Below, one piece after another: positions 34,470-45,413 of a DNA stretch of 64,000 nucleotides; positions within the stretch are counted from its first letter, which is position 1, and each line of letters begins with the position of its first letter. This DNA is from Odobenus rosmarus divergens (lineage: Eukaryota > Chordata > Mammalia > Carnivora > Odobenidae): positions 584,347 to 648,346 of the forward strand of contig NW_004450483.1 of assembly GCF_000321225.1 (NCBI RefSeq), read 5' to 3'. A program made the translations under genes and the position numbers. The notes under the pieces were generated by a model. It saw only the letters and a program-made list of their open reading frames with translations, searched no databases and had not been told where the DNA came from.

Positions 34470-36250
34470 ATGTCTTCTGAGTGGGTCATTAGTTATATAG
34501 TGAGGGAGGTGATTAGCCCTTCAACCCCCTCAACCCAAGTATTCTGCCTAAGAGGAAAAAACAGGGCCACATACTGATTCAGGACATATACTGTATTGTG
34601 TAAAATAAAAGTTCACTTTTGTGAGGTGTTGTCTCTTATCTGGTGGGGTTACGGTCATTATTTGGCCATTCCATTGTTCTAAAACACCAGCTACTTTGGA
34701 GTGATCAGGTACATGGTAAAACCCATGAGTCCCATGGGTATTATTAGCCTATTGTATTACTTTTCTTTATGCCGTGAAATAAGTTTCTTTTTCTTTTTGA
34801 AATAAATTTCTTGATCAATAGCAATGTTGAGGGACAGAGACCTCCATTAAGTCTATAGATAGTGCTCCCAGCAAAAACATGGCAGATAGGGAAGGAAAAT
34901 TCATTTGCAGAATTAACATCTACCCCAATAAAGAAAAATCACTGCCACGCCCATGATGAAGGAGGGCCAATGCAGTCAACCTCCACCGGGGGGCAGACTG
35001 GTCCCCCACTGTATGGTGCCATATTGAACGCACTTGGTAGTGATAAGTAGCCAAGTCGGTTTTGGAGTGGTCACTTCCATGCTGTGGAGCCAATATAAAA
35101 CCTCCATCCTGCCACTGTTCCACTTGGTCAATGAGTAAGTACTGGTTGGGGAAAGAGATTGATTATTGAAAACTTCCTCTGCAAAGGGTGGCCTTGTGGG
35201 GACCATTCCCATGAGACACAAATATCTCCGCATTCAGGGCCAATTCTACCTCTTTCTCTAACCTCCTTGTTATCAGTTTTTTAATCTTGTTACTTCCAAA
35301 TTCCTGAATACTGACTTTAGCGATCACCCTTATATCAGGAGAGAGTCTCATCTCACATAATCTTTCCTCTGGGCAAAGAGGACCCCACAGTGATGTGCTG
35401 CCTGGAGTTCTGTGCTTCGGGAGGACTCCCCATCTCCACTGTCCTTCAGTGCACCACTGAATAGGGCTGTACCCACATCGCTGGTGGGAGCTTGTCGTTC
35501 AGAGCCATCTGAGCACCAGGGTTCAAGCAATGCTTTCCTCTTCAGTCAGCCAGTCATAGGGTGGCTTGAGGGAGGAAGTGGGCTTGGAGCAAGCACACTG
35601 AGTGGGGCAGCCACCTGCTCAGGAGCTCACGTGTGTCTCCAGGACTTGCATGAGCCAGATCCCATCGATTTGAAACTGGAATGGTCAGACAACCTTTCCT
35701 TCGTCATCTCGTAGCCCATAGATATTCACTCTCAAGCAGAGCCAAAGCTGTTTCTCAAGGAAGTACTTACCTGCAGAAGAGGGTAAGGCTTTGCTCTAAA
35801 TTTGCCACAGACACATTGAGTACCACTGAATCCACTGGATCATAAGGGCCAAGGGACCAGTAGGATGTCCAGGTGGATGTTCCAGACCCCTGGGTTTTAA
35901 AGCATGGCCCAGAATCGGAGAGTTGACATAGTTTTGAGGCATGGTGCTAAAGATATGTTCAGGTCTTTGTTAGGTACAAGTAAGCTCCGTCTGGATCTTT
36001 GTAGGGTCATGAAAATGTTCTGGAATTAGAAAAACTAATTGCACAACTTTGAGAATAGACTAAAAATCACTGAATTTTATGCTCTAAATGGGTAGATTTT
36101 ATGATATGCAAATCCTACATTGATTTAAAAGAAAACACCTGGCATTCCCCATTTCTTTGCCATATCAATAACTGAATACAAAGCACTAGGGTCTGTGATA
36201 ATTTGTACCGGTAAAGAAAGATTTATGGAAGATCTGTATTTAAGTTCACC
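34470..36250. other. Intergenic DNA, nothing recognised
   Basis: About 1.8 kb with no SINE and no clear gene. Parts near 34650-35800 read like an old interspersed element or retroviral-type internal remnant, but I cannot support a family, and frames are short and broken. Confidence 0.35.
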
Positions 36251-36253
36251 ACG

Positions 36254-36550
36254 TTATTTTTTTTTTTAAGATTAAAGAAATTTTTTTAAGGTGCACCTGG
36301 GTGGCTCAGTCAGTTAAGCATCTGCCTTCAGCTCAGGTCATGATCCCAGGGTCCCGGGATGGAGCCCCACAATGAGCCCCGCATCTGCTTCTCCCTCTCC
36401 CCCCTCTCATGCTCTCTCTCACTCATTCTTTCTCTCAAATAAATAAATTAAAAAATCTTAAAAAAAAAATTTTTTAAGTAATCTCTACACCCAACATAGG
36501 GCTCAAACTTATAACCCTGAGATCAAGAGTCCCGTGCTCTTCCACTCTTA
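36254..36550 (-). mobile_element. Old short CAN SINE, split by a younger SINE
   Basis: The A-rich tail in reverse lies at 36254-36289. The tRNA-like part (ctctacacccaacatagggc, then gagatcaagagtcccgtgct) resumes after the inserted element. The head is eroded. Confidence 0.6.
36290..36465 (+). mobile_element. CAN SINE inside an older SINE
   Basis: Head gtgcacctgggtggctcagt, with a shortened body that lost part of the CT-rich section (gagccccacaatgagccccg). Confidence 0.9.
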
Positions 36551-37194
36551 ATAAGGTGGTCTAAATTCATCATGTTATTAAGCTTTCCAATCCCTATGAA
36601 TCAGCTGTCTTGTCTACAGGTTAAATAGGTGAACCACATGAAGCTGTGGTAGGCTTTGATTACCATTGTGTATCTCTGATGTCTTTGATGGTGGTATTAA
36701 TCTTTGAGGTTCACCAGGAATGCAGGATAGCTTTTTTTTTTAATTTATAGTCACCATTATGCATATTACATCTACAGGATTTATTTATCTTATAACCAGA
36801 AGTTGATACCTTTTGACAACCTTCACCCATTTTGGCCACCCCCTCCAACTCTCAACCTCTGGCAACCACCAATCTGCTATGAGTTTAGTTTTTTTTTTTT
36901 TATGAGTTCAGTTTTTCTGTTTTTTGTTTTCATTTTTAGATTTCACATTCAAGTGTGACCACACAGTGTCTTTCTCTGACTGATTTATTTCACTTAGCAT
37001 AATGCCCTCAAGTTCCATTCTTATTGTCACAAATGTCAGGATTTCTTTCTTTTTTATGACCGAATAACATTCCACTGTGTCTATACGTCACATTTTCTTT
37101 GTCCATTCATCCATCAGCGGACACTCAGGTTGTTTCCATGTCTTAGCTATTGTAAATAATGCTACAGTGAACAAGGGGGTGAAGGTCCCTTTTT

Positions 37195-37321
37195 TATTGT
37201 TGTTATGTTCAGTTAGCCAGCATATAGTACATCATTAGTTTTTGATGTAGTGTTCAACGATTCATTAGTCGTGTATAATACCCAGCGCTCATCACAACAC
37301 GTGCCCTCTTTAATACCCATC
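37195..37321 (-). mobile_element. Short carnivore L1 3' end, antisense
   Basis: A fragment of about 130 bp with agccagcatatagtacatca and tcatcacaacacgtgccctc, the antisense L1 3' terminus. It is flanked by tgaaggtcccttttt (37180-37194) and tgaaggtaccttttt (37322-37336), one mismatch apart. Confidence 0.8.
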
Positions 37322-37336
37322 TGAAGGTACCTTTTT

Positions 37337-37981
37337 TTCCTACACCTTTATTTATTTACTTTTCATTAAGTTTAAATCCTTGAGAGGCACAGCATCACAC
37401 AGATTCTGTGACCGATGGCTTTAGTAGGAAGGTTGCTTCGGAATTTGGCACGAACCCTGCCACTGTCTCCGTGAGCACAAGTTATTTTTCCCCAGATTCC
37501 TCTGGTTTTGTTCGATTTGCCACCAGGAGTCACTGTACTGTTCTTTACTTTGTACCCATAGGCACATCTCTTGCCTAGATAGTATTCCGTTTCATTTTGA
37601 TCATAAACACTTTCGATTTTAAGATCGACGTGCTTCCTCTGGTTCCCAAGACCCCGCTTACAGCCAGCAAAAATGGCCTTGGACCCCAGCCTTCCAGACA
37701 TTATTTGGCGATTTAGGAAGTCCTGCTCCCAGCAGGCAGGCAAAGTGCATCCACTACTCCGCTAAGGCCCAGGAAACAACTCTGATTACGGCAGTGCCTG
37801 TTCTCCGGGCGTCCAGGGACCAGCACAATCAGTCCCACGTCTCCTCAAGTCTGTCCTCCCTGTTGCTGGAATCCATAGGAATCACTGGAATCCATAGGAA
37901 TCACTGGAATCCATAGGAATCACGGGCTGGCACAGCCTCCGAGCTGCTGGGGCATATAGTTGAGCTCACCGCACCCATTTG
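37337..37981 (-). pseudogene. RPL35AP: RPL35A (eL33) retrocopy with uninterrupted reading frame
   Basis: On the minus strand, ATG at 37701 to stop at 37372-37374 encodes 109 residues, beginning [13 protein letters not shown] and ending VMLCLSRI. This is a full-length match to ribosomal protein eL33/RPL35A (110 residues in human). One codon is missing in the HTALLKIEG-equivalent region and about 20 residues are substituted, but there is no frameshift or premature stop. No introns, an AATAAA on the minus strand (37347-37352), and exact 16-bp direct repeats CTGAAGGTACCTTTTT at 37321-37336 and 37982-37997 make it a processed retrocopy. The 5' part, 37702-37981, is longer than expected for this mRNA and holds a 3x19-bp repeat. 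Most likely a non-functional pseudogene that has kept its frame. Confidence 0.93.
37868..37923. repeat. Three-copy 19-bp tandem repeat
   Basis: Unit ggaatccataggaatcact repeated three times (third copy one base short of full match) inside the 5' part of the RPL35A retrocopy. Confidence 0.95.
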
Positions 37982-38826
37982 CTGAAGGTACCTTTTTAAG
38001 ATAGTGATTTCATTTCTTTCAGATAAATGCCCAGAAGCGGAATTACTGGATGGTATAGTAATTCTGTGTTAAAATTTTTTTGAGGAACCCCCATGCAGTT
38101 TTCCGTAGTGGCTGCACCAAGTTTTCATTCCCACCAACAGCGCGTGAGGGCTCTCTTTTCTCCACATCCTCGCCAACACTTGTTATTTCTTGTCCTTTTG
38201 AAAATAGCTGTTCTAACAGGCATGGATGATATCTCATTGTGGTTTTGAGTTGCATTTCTCTGGTGATTAGTAATGTTGAGCTCCTTCCTATATACCTTTT
38301 GCCCATCTGTATGTCTTTTTATGAAAAAGACCTATTCAGACAATGCTTGGTATGATTTCAGTCTTTTAAATTTATTAAGACTTGTTTTGTGGCCTGATGT
38401 ATTGTTCCTACTGGAGAATATTCTGTGCATTGTGTGTTGTGTGGTTGGGTGGATGTTCTGTACATGTCTACTAGGTTCAGTTAGTCCAAGGTGTTATCTA
38501 AGTCCCTTATTGTTTATCTTCTATCTGGCTGTTCTATATCCATTACTGAAAGTGGAATTTTGTCTCCTACTGTTATTTTAGAGCTATTTCTGCCTTCAAT
38601 TCTGTCAATGTTTCCTTAATATGTTTAGGAGCTCTAATGCTTGGTACATATATATTTACTATTGTTTTGTCTTGTTTTGTACTTTATTAATATATAATGT
38701 CCTTCTTTGTCTTTTGTAAACCTTTTGGGTTTAAAGTGTATTTTGTCTGACATTAATATAGCCACTTGGCTCTCTTTTGGTTGTTATTTGCAAAGAATAT
38801 CTTTTTCTATCTTTTCACTTTCCTTT

Positions 38827-38927
38827 TAATTTATTTTTGGTAATCTCTACACCCAACATGGGGCTCAAACTTATGACTTTGAGATCAAGAGTCACATGCT
38901 CTTCCAACTGAGCTAGCCAGGCACCCC
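38827..38927 (-). mobile_element. Short tRNA-Lys-like SINE, antisense
   Basis: On the minus strand it reads gtgcctggctagctcagttg, then gagcatgtgactcttgatct, then a tail. About 100 bp with no CT-rich body. Confidence 0.85.
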
Positions 38928-39276
38928 TATATTCTCATTTTCAACCTATATATGTCCTTAAATTGAGGGTCTCTTGTAGATAGCATATGGTTAGATCCTG
39001 TTTGTTTTTCAGCTTTATTAAGGAATAATTGACAAATATAATTTTAAGATATTTAAAGGGTGCATTGTGATGATCTGCTATACATATACAGTGTGAAAGA
39101 TTCCTCCCATCTAGCTAATTAACATATCGATTGCCTCACATATTTATGAGTTCCTGTGTGTGTGTGAGAACATTTAAGTTCTACTCTCTTAACAAATTTA
39201 AATTATGCAGCATGGTGTGATGTTATTCATTAGATCCTCAATCTTATTCATCTTACGGCTGAAACTGTTTCCTGTT

Positions 39277-39488
39277 GTTTTTTTTTTTATTTTTTAATTT
39301 TATTTTTATTTTTAGTTATTTATTTGACAGAGAGAGCAAGAGAGCACAAGCTAGGGGAACAGTAGAGGGTGAGGGAGAAGCAGGCTCCCTGCCAAGCAGG
39401 GAGCCCGATGTGGGGCTCGATCCCAGGACCCTGGGATCATGACCTGAGCCAAAGGCAGACACTTAATCATCCGAGCCACACAGGCACC
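39277..39488 (-). mobile_element. CAN SINE, first of a tandem pair
   Basis: T/A-rich tail, then the head gccacacaggcacccc. Directly abutted by a second antisense SINE. Confidence 0.88.
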
Positions 39489-39699
39489 CCTGGTTTTTTT
39501 TTTTTTTTTTGAAGATTTTTTTTTTTAAATTTATTTGACACAGAGAGAGAGTAGAGCAGGAACACAAGCAGGGGGAGTGGGAGAGGGAGAAGCAGGCTTC
39601 CCGCTGAGCAGGGAGCCTGATGCAGGGCTCGATCCCAGGACCCTGGAATCACGACCTGAGCCGAAGGCAGATGCTTAATGATTGAGCCACCCAGGCTCC
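39489..39699 (-). mobile_element. CAN SINE, second of a tandem pair
   Basis: A long T tract, then the antisense body to gccacccaggctcctg. Flank gaaactgttt occurs at 39261 and 39701, bracketing the pair. Confidence 0.9.
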
Positions 39700-39996
39700 T
39701 GAAACTGTTTTTTTTTTAAACCATTTTGCCAGTCAATGCCTTTTGATTGGTAAGTTTAATCCATTTACATGTAAAGTAATTAACCATAGGAAAGAACTTG
39801 CTATTGCTATTTTGTGATTTGTTTTCTGTATGCCTTATAGTTTTTTGTCTATTATTTCCTCCATTACTACCTTCCTTTTCATTCTTGTAGTGATATATTT
39901 GATTCCCTTCTCATTTATTTTTGTGTATACTCTATAGCTATTTTCTTTGTGGTTACTATGGGGATTGCATATAACATCCTAAAGTTATAACAATTT

Positions 39997-40196
39997 TTTA
40001 AAGATATTTATTTATTTAGTTATTTAGAGAGTGCACAAGGAGGAGGAGGGGCAGAGGGAGAGGGAGAGAGAGAATCTCAAGCAGACACCACACTGAGTGC
40101 AGAGCCCGACGTGGGGCTTGATCTCATGACCCTGAGATCATGACCTGAGCTGAAATCAAGAGTCAGATGCCCAACCGACTGAGCCACCCAGGCGCC
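39997..40196 (-). mobile_element. CAN SINE in antisense L1
   Basis: Ends gccacccaggcgccc. Flank repeat cctaaagttata(a/c)caattt near 39978 and from 40197. Confidence 0.92.
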
Positions 40197-40237
40197 CCTA
40201 AAGTTATACCAATTTATTTTAAACTCATACAACTTCA

Positions 40238-40443
40238 GGGCGTCTGGGTGGCTCAGTCGGTTAAGCGTCTGCCTTCAGCACAGGTCATGATCTCAAGGGT
40301 CCTGGGATCAAGCCCCACATCGGGCTCCCTGCTCAGTGGGGAGCCTGCTTCTCCCTCTCTCTCTACTCCTCCCCCCTGCTCTTGCTCTCTCTCTCTCACC
40401 CTCTCTCTCAAATAAGTAAATAAAATCTTTTAAAAAAAATAAA
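40238..40443 (+). mobile_element. CAN SINE in antisense L1
   Basis: Head gggcgtctgggtggctcagt. Flank repeat AAACTCATACAA(C/T)TTCA at 40221-40237 and 40444-40460. Confidence 0.93.
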
Positions 40444-41543
40444 TAAACTCATACAATTTCACTTCAGGTGAATACAAAACCTTTCTCCTTTGCAGGTCGA
40501 CTCCCTTCTATTTTATGTCACAAATCACATCTTTAAATATTGTGTATCCATTAACATAGATTTATGGTTATTTTAATGCTTTTGTCACCAAAATTATAGT
40601 CCTACTGGCTTTTATATGTGTCCATTTATTTACCTTCACTGGAGAACTTTATATTTTCATGTAGTTTCGAGTTATTGTCTGGCATCCTTTCAATTCATTT
40701 TGAAGGAGTCCCTTTAGCACTTCAGCAAAGCAGGGCTAGTATCAACGAACTTCCTCAGCTTTTGTTTATCTGGAAGTGTCTTAATTTCTCTCTTGTAGGA
40801 CAGTTTTGCTGGATATAGAATTCTCCATTGATAGGGTTGTTTTGTTTTGTTTTGCCTTGTTTTGTCTTCTAGTAGTTTAAATATACCATGCTACTTCTTT
40901 TTGGCCACCAAGGTTTCTGCTGAAAAAGCTGTTGATAATCTTATTGAGGATCCCTCATACATAATGAGTTGATTTATTCTTGCTGGTTTAAAGATTCCCT
41001 CTCCGTCTTTGACAGTCTGTTTTGATGTGTCTCAGTGTGGGTTTCTTTAGGTTCATCTTAGTTGGAGCTTGCCGAGCTTGAATTTGTATTACATATCTTT
41101 CTTCAAATTTGGGAAGTTTGGGGCTTTTATTCCTTCAAATGATCTCTCTGCCTCCTTTTCTTTCTCTTCTTCTGGGGCTCCCATAATGTGGATACTCATC
41201 TTCTAGATGATGTCCACATAAGTCTTTTAGGCTCTGTTCACTTTTTTTCTTTTCTGCTCCTCACACTTGACAATTTCAAATGACTTGTTTTCTAGTTTTC
41301 TGATTCTTCCTTCTGCCTGTTAAAGTCTGTTATCGAACCCCTTCTACTGATGCCAACTCTTTTTGTGCTCCCAGACCCAATTCCAATGTGGGGGAGGGTA
41401 CACTTCCCCCCGACCAACACCAAACAATTCTGGAACATGAGCAATTCTTGGACATGAGGTATCTAATAATTCAACTCAATTCTGACACTAGCTACCCAGA
41501 GATAGTATCAAGTAACAGCTCAGTCCTACAAGACTGCCCTCCA

Positions 41544-41751
41544 GGGACACCTGGGTGGCTCAGTTGGTTTAAGTGTCCGAGTCTTAATTTTGGTTCAGGT
41601 CATGATCTAAGAGTCCTGGGATTGAGCCCTGCGTCATCAGGCTCCCTGCTCAGTCGGGAGTCTGCTTGTCTCCCTCTCCCTCTGCCCCTCCTCCTGCTCA
41701 CTCTCTCTTTCTTTTAAACCAATGAATCACTATTAAAAAAAAAAAAAAAAA
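41544..41751 (+). mobile_element. CAN SINE
   Basis: Head gggacacctgggtggctcag, long A tail. Flank repeat aagactgcc(c/a)tcca at 41530-41543 and 41752-41765. Confidence 0.92.
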
Positions 41752-42582
41752 AAGACTGCCATCCACTTCCAACTTTAGACAACAGTTGTAAGCCCCAGGC
41801 AGTTACCTATGCTTCCGACTGGCTGGCTATAGATTGGAGGCTCCAACAACCTCCTTTTTGAGTTCCTTTAATTTGTTAGAGTGGCTCACAGAACTCAGGG
41901 AAAGACACATTTACCAGCTTATTAAGGGATATGATAAAGGATATGAAACAACAGCCAGATGAAGAGATGAGGGTGAGGTATGGGCAAAGGGCACAGAGTT
42001 TCCATGCTTTCTCCAGGCATTCCACTCTCTCCAATATCCATGTGTTCACCAATCTGGAAGCTCTCCGAGACCAGTCCTCTTGGGTTTTTATGGAGGCATT
42101 AGATAGTCATGACTAAGCATCATTGGCCATTGGCTGATTCAACCTCCAGCCTTTCTCCCCTCCCCACAGGTCAGGGGGCAGCAGTGAAAGTTCCAACTTC
42201 CTAATCACATGGTTAGTCCTCCTTGCAACCAGCCCCTGCCCCTGGGTGGGGTCCAAAAGTCACCTTCATTAGTAACAAGACACTCATGTCACCTTTATGG
42301 CTCTGCAACATTTTCAGGAACTGTGGATGAAGACCAAATATACCTGGGAAATATATATTTGGTCATCTGAATGACCAAGTATAAACGTCATTATATTGCA
42401 CTCCTCCAGTGAATTTTTTTAAATTCAGTTATTATATGTTTAGCCCTAGAATTTTTTTTTATATGTATCTTCTTGTCAGTATTTTTATTTTGTTCATAAA
42501 TCATTTTCCTGCTTTCCTTTAGTTCTTTATCTGTGTTTTCCTTCTGCTTTTTGAGCATATTTAAGACAGGGTTTTAATTTTA

Positions 42583-42787
42583 TTTTTTTTAGTTTTTTTT
42601 CTTTAAAGATTTTATTTATTTATCAGAGAGAGAAAGAGAGAAAGCACAAGCAGGAAGAGCATCAGGCAGAGGGAGAAGCAGGCTCCCTGCTGAGCAAGGA
42701 GCCCGATGTGGGACTTGATCCCAGGACCCCAGGATCATGACCTGAGCCGAACGCAGACACTTAACCCACTGAGCCACCCAGGCATCC
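42583..42787 (-). mobile_element. CAN SINE
   Basis: T-rich tail, agattttatttatttatcag, head gccacccaggcatcc. Confidence 0.9.
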
Positions 42788-42794
42788 ATTTTTA

Positions 42795-43437
42795 ATTTTT
42801 TAAAATTTAAATTCAATTAATTAACATATAGTATATTATTAGGTTTAGAGGTAGAGTTCAGTGATTCAGCAGTTTTATATAACACCCAGGGCTCATTATA
42901 TCACGTGCCCTCCTTAACGCCCATCACCCAGTTAGCCTATCCCCCCACCTCTCCCCTCCAGCAACCCTCAGTTTGTTTCCTATGATTAAGAGTCTCTTAT
43001 GGTTTGTCTCCCTCTCTGGTTTTGTCCTGTTTTATTTTTCCCTCCCTTCCCCTATGCTCACTCCTCTGTTTTGTTTCTTAAATTCCACATACCAGTGAAA
43101 CCATATGATAATTGTCTTTCTCTGATCGACGTATTTCGCTTAGCATAATCCCCTCCAGTTCCATCCACGTCATTGCAAATGGCAAGATCACATTCCTTTT
43201 GATGGCTGCATAATATTCCATTGTGTATATATACCACATCTTCTTTATCCATTCCTCTGTTGATGGACATCTAGGCTCTTTCCACAGTTTAGCTATTGTG
43301 GACATTGCTGCTATAAACATTGGGGTGTATGTACCCCTTTGGATCCCTACATTTGTATCTTTGGGGTAAATGCCCAGCAGTGCAATTGCTGGGTTGTAGG
43401 GTAGCTCTATTTTCAACTGATTGAGGGACCAGGACAA
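42795..43437 (-). mobile_element. Carnivore L1 3' end with ORF2 C-terminus, antisense
   Basis: 3' UTR text (taagagtctcttatggtttg) is followed on the minus strand by an open 119-codon frame ending at 43078. Its residues (IELPYNPAIALLGIYP, then EEWIKKMWYIYTMEYY) are the C-terminus of L1 ORF2 protein. It is a 5'-truncated insertion with no reverse-transcriptase or endonuclease domain, so it cannot move. Confidence 0.9.
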
Positions 43438-43771
43438 TTGTTTTTAAGTCTTTGTGTAGCAAGTCCACACAGCCTGTGGTTCTTCATGGACAGTTTCTGG
43501 AGACTTATTTTATTCCTTTGAATGGGCCATACTTTCCTGTTCCTTTGTATGTCTTGTGATCTTTTGTTGAAAATTGAGCATTTGAAAAAAAGTCTTTCTT
43601 ATCTTCTTTATCTTTATCTTCTCTCAGTCTTTGCAGATTGATTCTGAGTGAGGGATGGTCTTCACTAATCAACCTGATATGAAGGCTTAAGGCCTTTTCT
43701 GGGTGGGTATTTCCCCTTGGCCTGTGTGTGTGCTTTTTTTCCCATCCCTCCATATCCATGACTGCTTATAT

Positions 43772-44217
43772 TTTTTTATTTTTTATTTTTAAAGATTTAT
43801 TTAGATCTTTAAATCTTCTCTTTAAAAGAGAAGAGAGAGAAGCGAGAAAGAGAGAGTGTGAGCAGGGGGAGGGGCAGAGGCAGAGGGAGAAAGAGAATCT
43901 CAAATGACTCCCCGCTGAGTGCGGAGCCCTATGTGGGGCTTGATCCCAGGACCCTGAGATCATGACCTGAGCTGAAATCAAGAGTCAGCTGCTTGGGATG
44001 CCTGGGTGGTTCAGTCGGTTGAGCAGGTCATGATCCTGGAGTCCCAGGATTGAACCCTGCATCGGGCTCCCTGCTCAGCGGAGAGCCTGCTTCTCCACCC
44101 ACCCACCCCTGCCCCTCACCCCACTCCTGCCCTCTCTCTCTTTCAAATAAATAAATAAAACCTTAAAAAAAAAAAAAAGAGTCAGCCGCTTAATCAACTG
44201 AGCCACCCAGGCACCCC
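43772..44217 (-). mobile_element. CAN SINE, split by a + strand SINE
   Basis: The antisense body runs 43772-43994, is interrupted, and resumes 44192-44217 with the head gccacccaggcacccc. Confidence 0.88.
43995..44176 (+). mobile_element. CAN SINE nested in a SINE
   Basis: Head gggatgcctgggtggttcag, with part of its tRNA-like region missing. Flank repeat AAGAGTCAGC(T/C)GCTT at 43980-43994 and 44177-44191. Confidence 0.9.
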
Positions 44218-44649
44218 GTACGACTGCCTTTAAATGGCTTAATTTCCCTAAGAATCTCACTCAGCTTCGTCTCAGGGCCTTAGCCGTATTACTGTAATTC
44301 CTCCATCAGTAATCTCTTATGTCAGGGGTCTGCAGCTCTGTAGTCCCCTTCCAGTTTTCATGAACTGTTCCAGCTGCTTTCTCTGGCTTCCTCCAGCCTG
44401 AGATCCAAGCCGCGCTGCTTTTGGCCATCTGAACTCCACATTAGATTACACAGAGACCAATCCCTTAGGCAGCTCCAGGACAGGTTAGAACATTGCAAAC
44501 TTGGACGGTTTTGTCCTCTCTGGCTTACAGAAGGAACTGGGAACTTGGCTACCACTTCTCCCAAAGTATGCCATGCCAGGGAGTGGTTGGGGGAAGGATG
44601 AGTAAAAACACCATAAACTGTCCTATTGTGTTTTTCCTTGTTTGTTTTC

Positions 44650-44760
44650 TTTTTTTTTTTTTTTAATTTTAACTAGGCTTCATGCTCAGTGTGAGACTTG
44701 AACTCGTGACCCTAAGGTTAAGAGTTGCGTGCTCTACCCACTGAGCCAGCCAGGCACCCC
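44650..44760 (-). mobile_element. Short tRNA-Lys-like SINE, antisense
   Basis: On the minus strand: gtgcctggctggctcagtgg, then tagagcacgcaactcttaac, then an A-rich tail. About 110 bp with no CT-rich body. Confidence 0.85.
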
Positions 44761-44944
44761 TCCTACTGTTTTGAACATGGCTTTTTCTTAGTTGGGCATT
44801 CACTTGTTTGCTGTAGATCTCGACTGATTTCCAGAGCTCCTATAAAGTTATTTCACCCAGTCTCCAGTTGCTCATTTAATATTTCAATGGAGAACAAGGA
44901 TCTAGAGACTTCTAGTCCATCATCTTGCTGGTGTCTGGCCAGCA

Positions 44945-45400
44945 TCCATACGTTTTGATTTGGACACACACATTTTCATTCATTTCAAAGTATTTTCTAA
45001 TTTCCCTTGCAACTTCTTCTTTGACCCTTTCTTCACTTGACCCACTTAGGCATATGTTGTTTAATCTCTATATGTTGGTGAATTTCCCAAATTTTCTGCT
45101 TTTAACTTAATTCCAACCTTGTTCAATGGTCTAGCATGTGGTCTATCCTGGAGAATGTTCCATGTGAGCTTAAGAAAACATGTATTCCGCTGTTGTTGGA
45201 TGGGGTGTTTGATAGATGTCTTTTGGGTCTAGCTGGTTTACAGTGCTGTTCCTGTCTTCTATCTGCCTAGTTTTATCCATTACTGAAAGTGGGGTTGAAG
45301 TCTCCATTTATCACAATTGAATTATCTATTTCTTCGCTCCTTGATTCATCTTACAATTCTTCAACTTTTTAATCTTTTCTTGCTGCCATCATTAGCACAT
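44945..45400 (-). mobile_element. Old L1 fragment, antisense
   Basis: The text aacttcttctttgacccttt, tgtggtctatcctggagaat and tatccattactgaaagtggg follows antisense L1 ORF2. Confidence 0.75.
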
Positions 45401-45413
45401 GGCTTCTATATTA

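Larger units (their letters stand above)
36733..44580 (-). mobile_element. Large antisense L1 block with nested insertions
   Basis: From a T-rich start the text follows antisense L1 3' UTR, ORF2, ORF1 and 5' region in order. Landmarks: tttcacttagcataatgccc (36987), gtggctgcaccaagttttca (38108), ccattactgaaagtggaatt (38539), ttttgctggatatagaattc (40804), ccttctgcctgttaaagtct (41311). A second 3'-end signature near 39005-39160 shows that at least two old copies are merged. Inserted in it are an RPL35A retrocopy, younger L1 3' ends (37195, 42795) and about nine SINEs. Stretch 41770-42580 is only weakly L1-like. No intact ORF2 remains. Confidence 0.75.

Noticed and set aside
37868..37923. CRISPR-like array
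   Set aside because: Three head-to-tail copies without spacers in a mammalian genome: a simple tandem repeat.
43078..43437. Protein-coding gene of 119 codons
   Set aside because: The residues are the C-terminus of L1 ORF2 attached to an L1 3' UTR; the copy is truncated and immobile.
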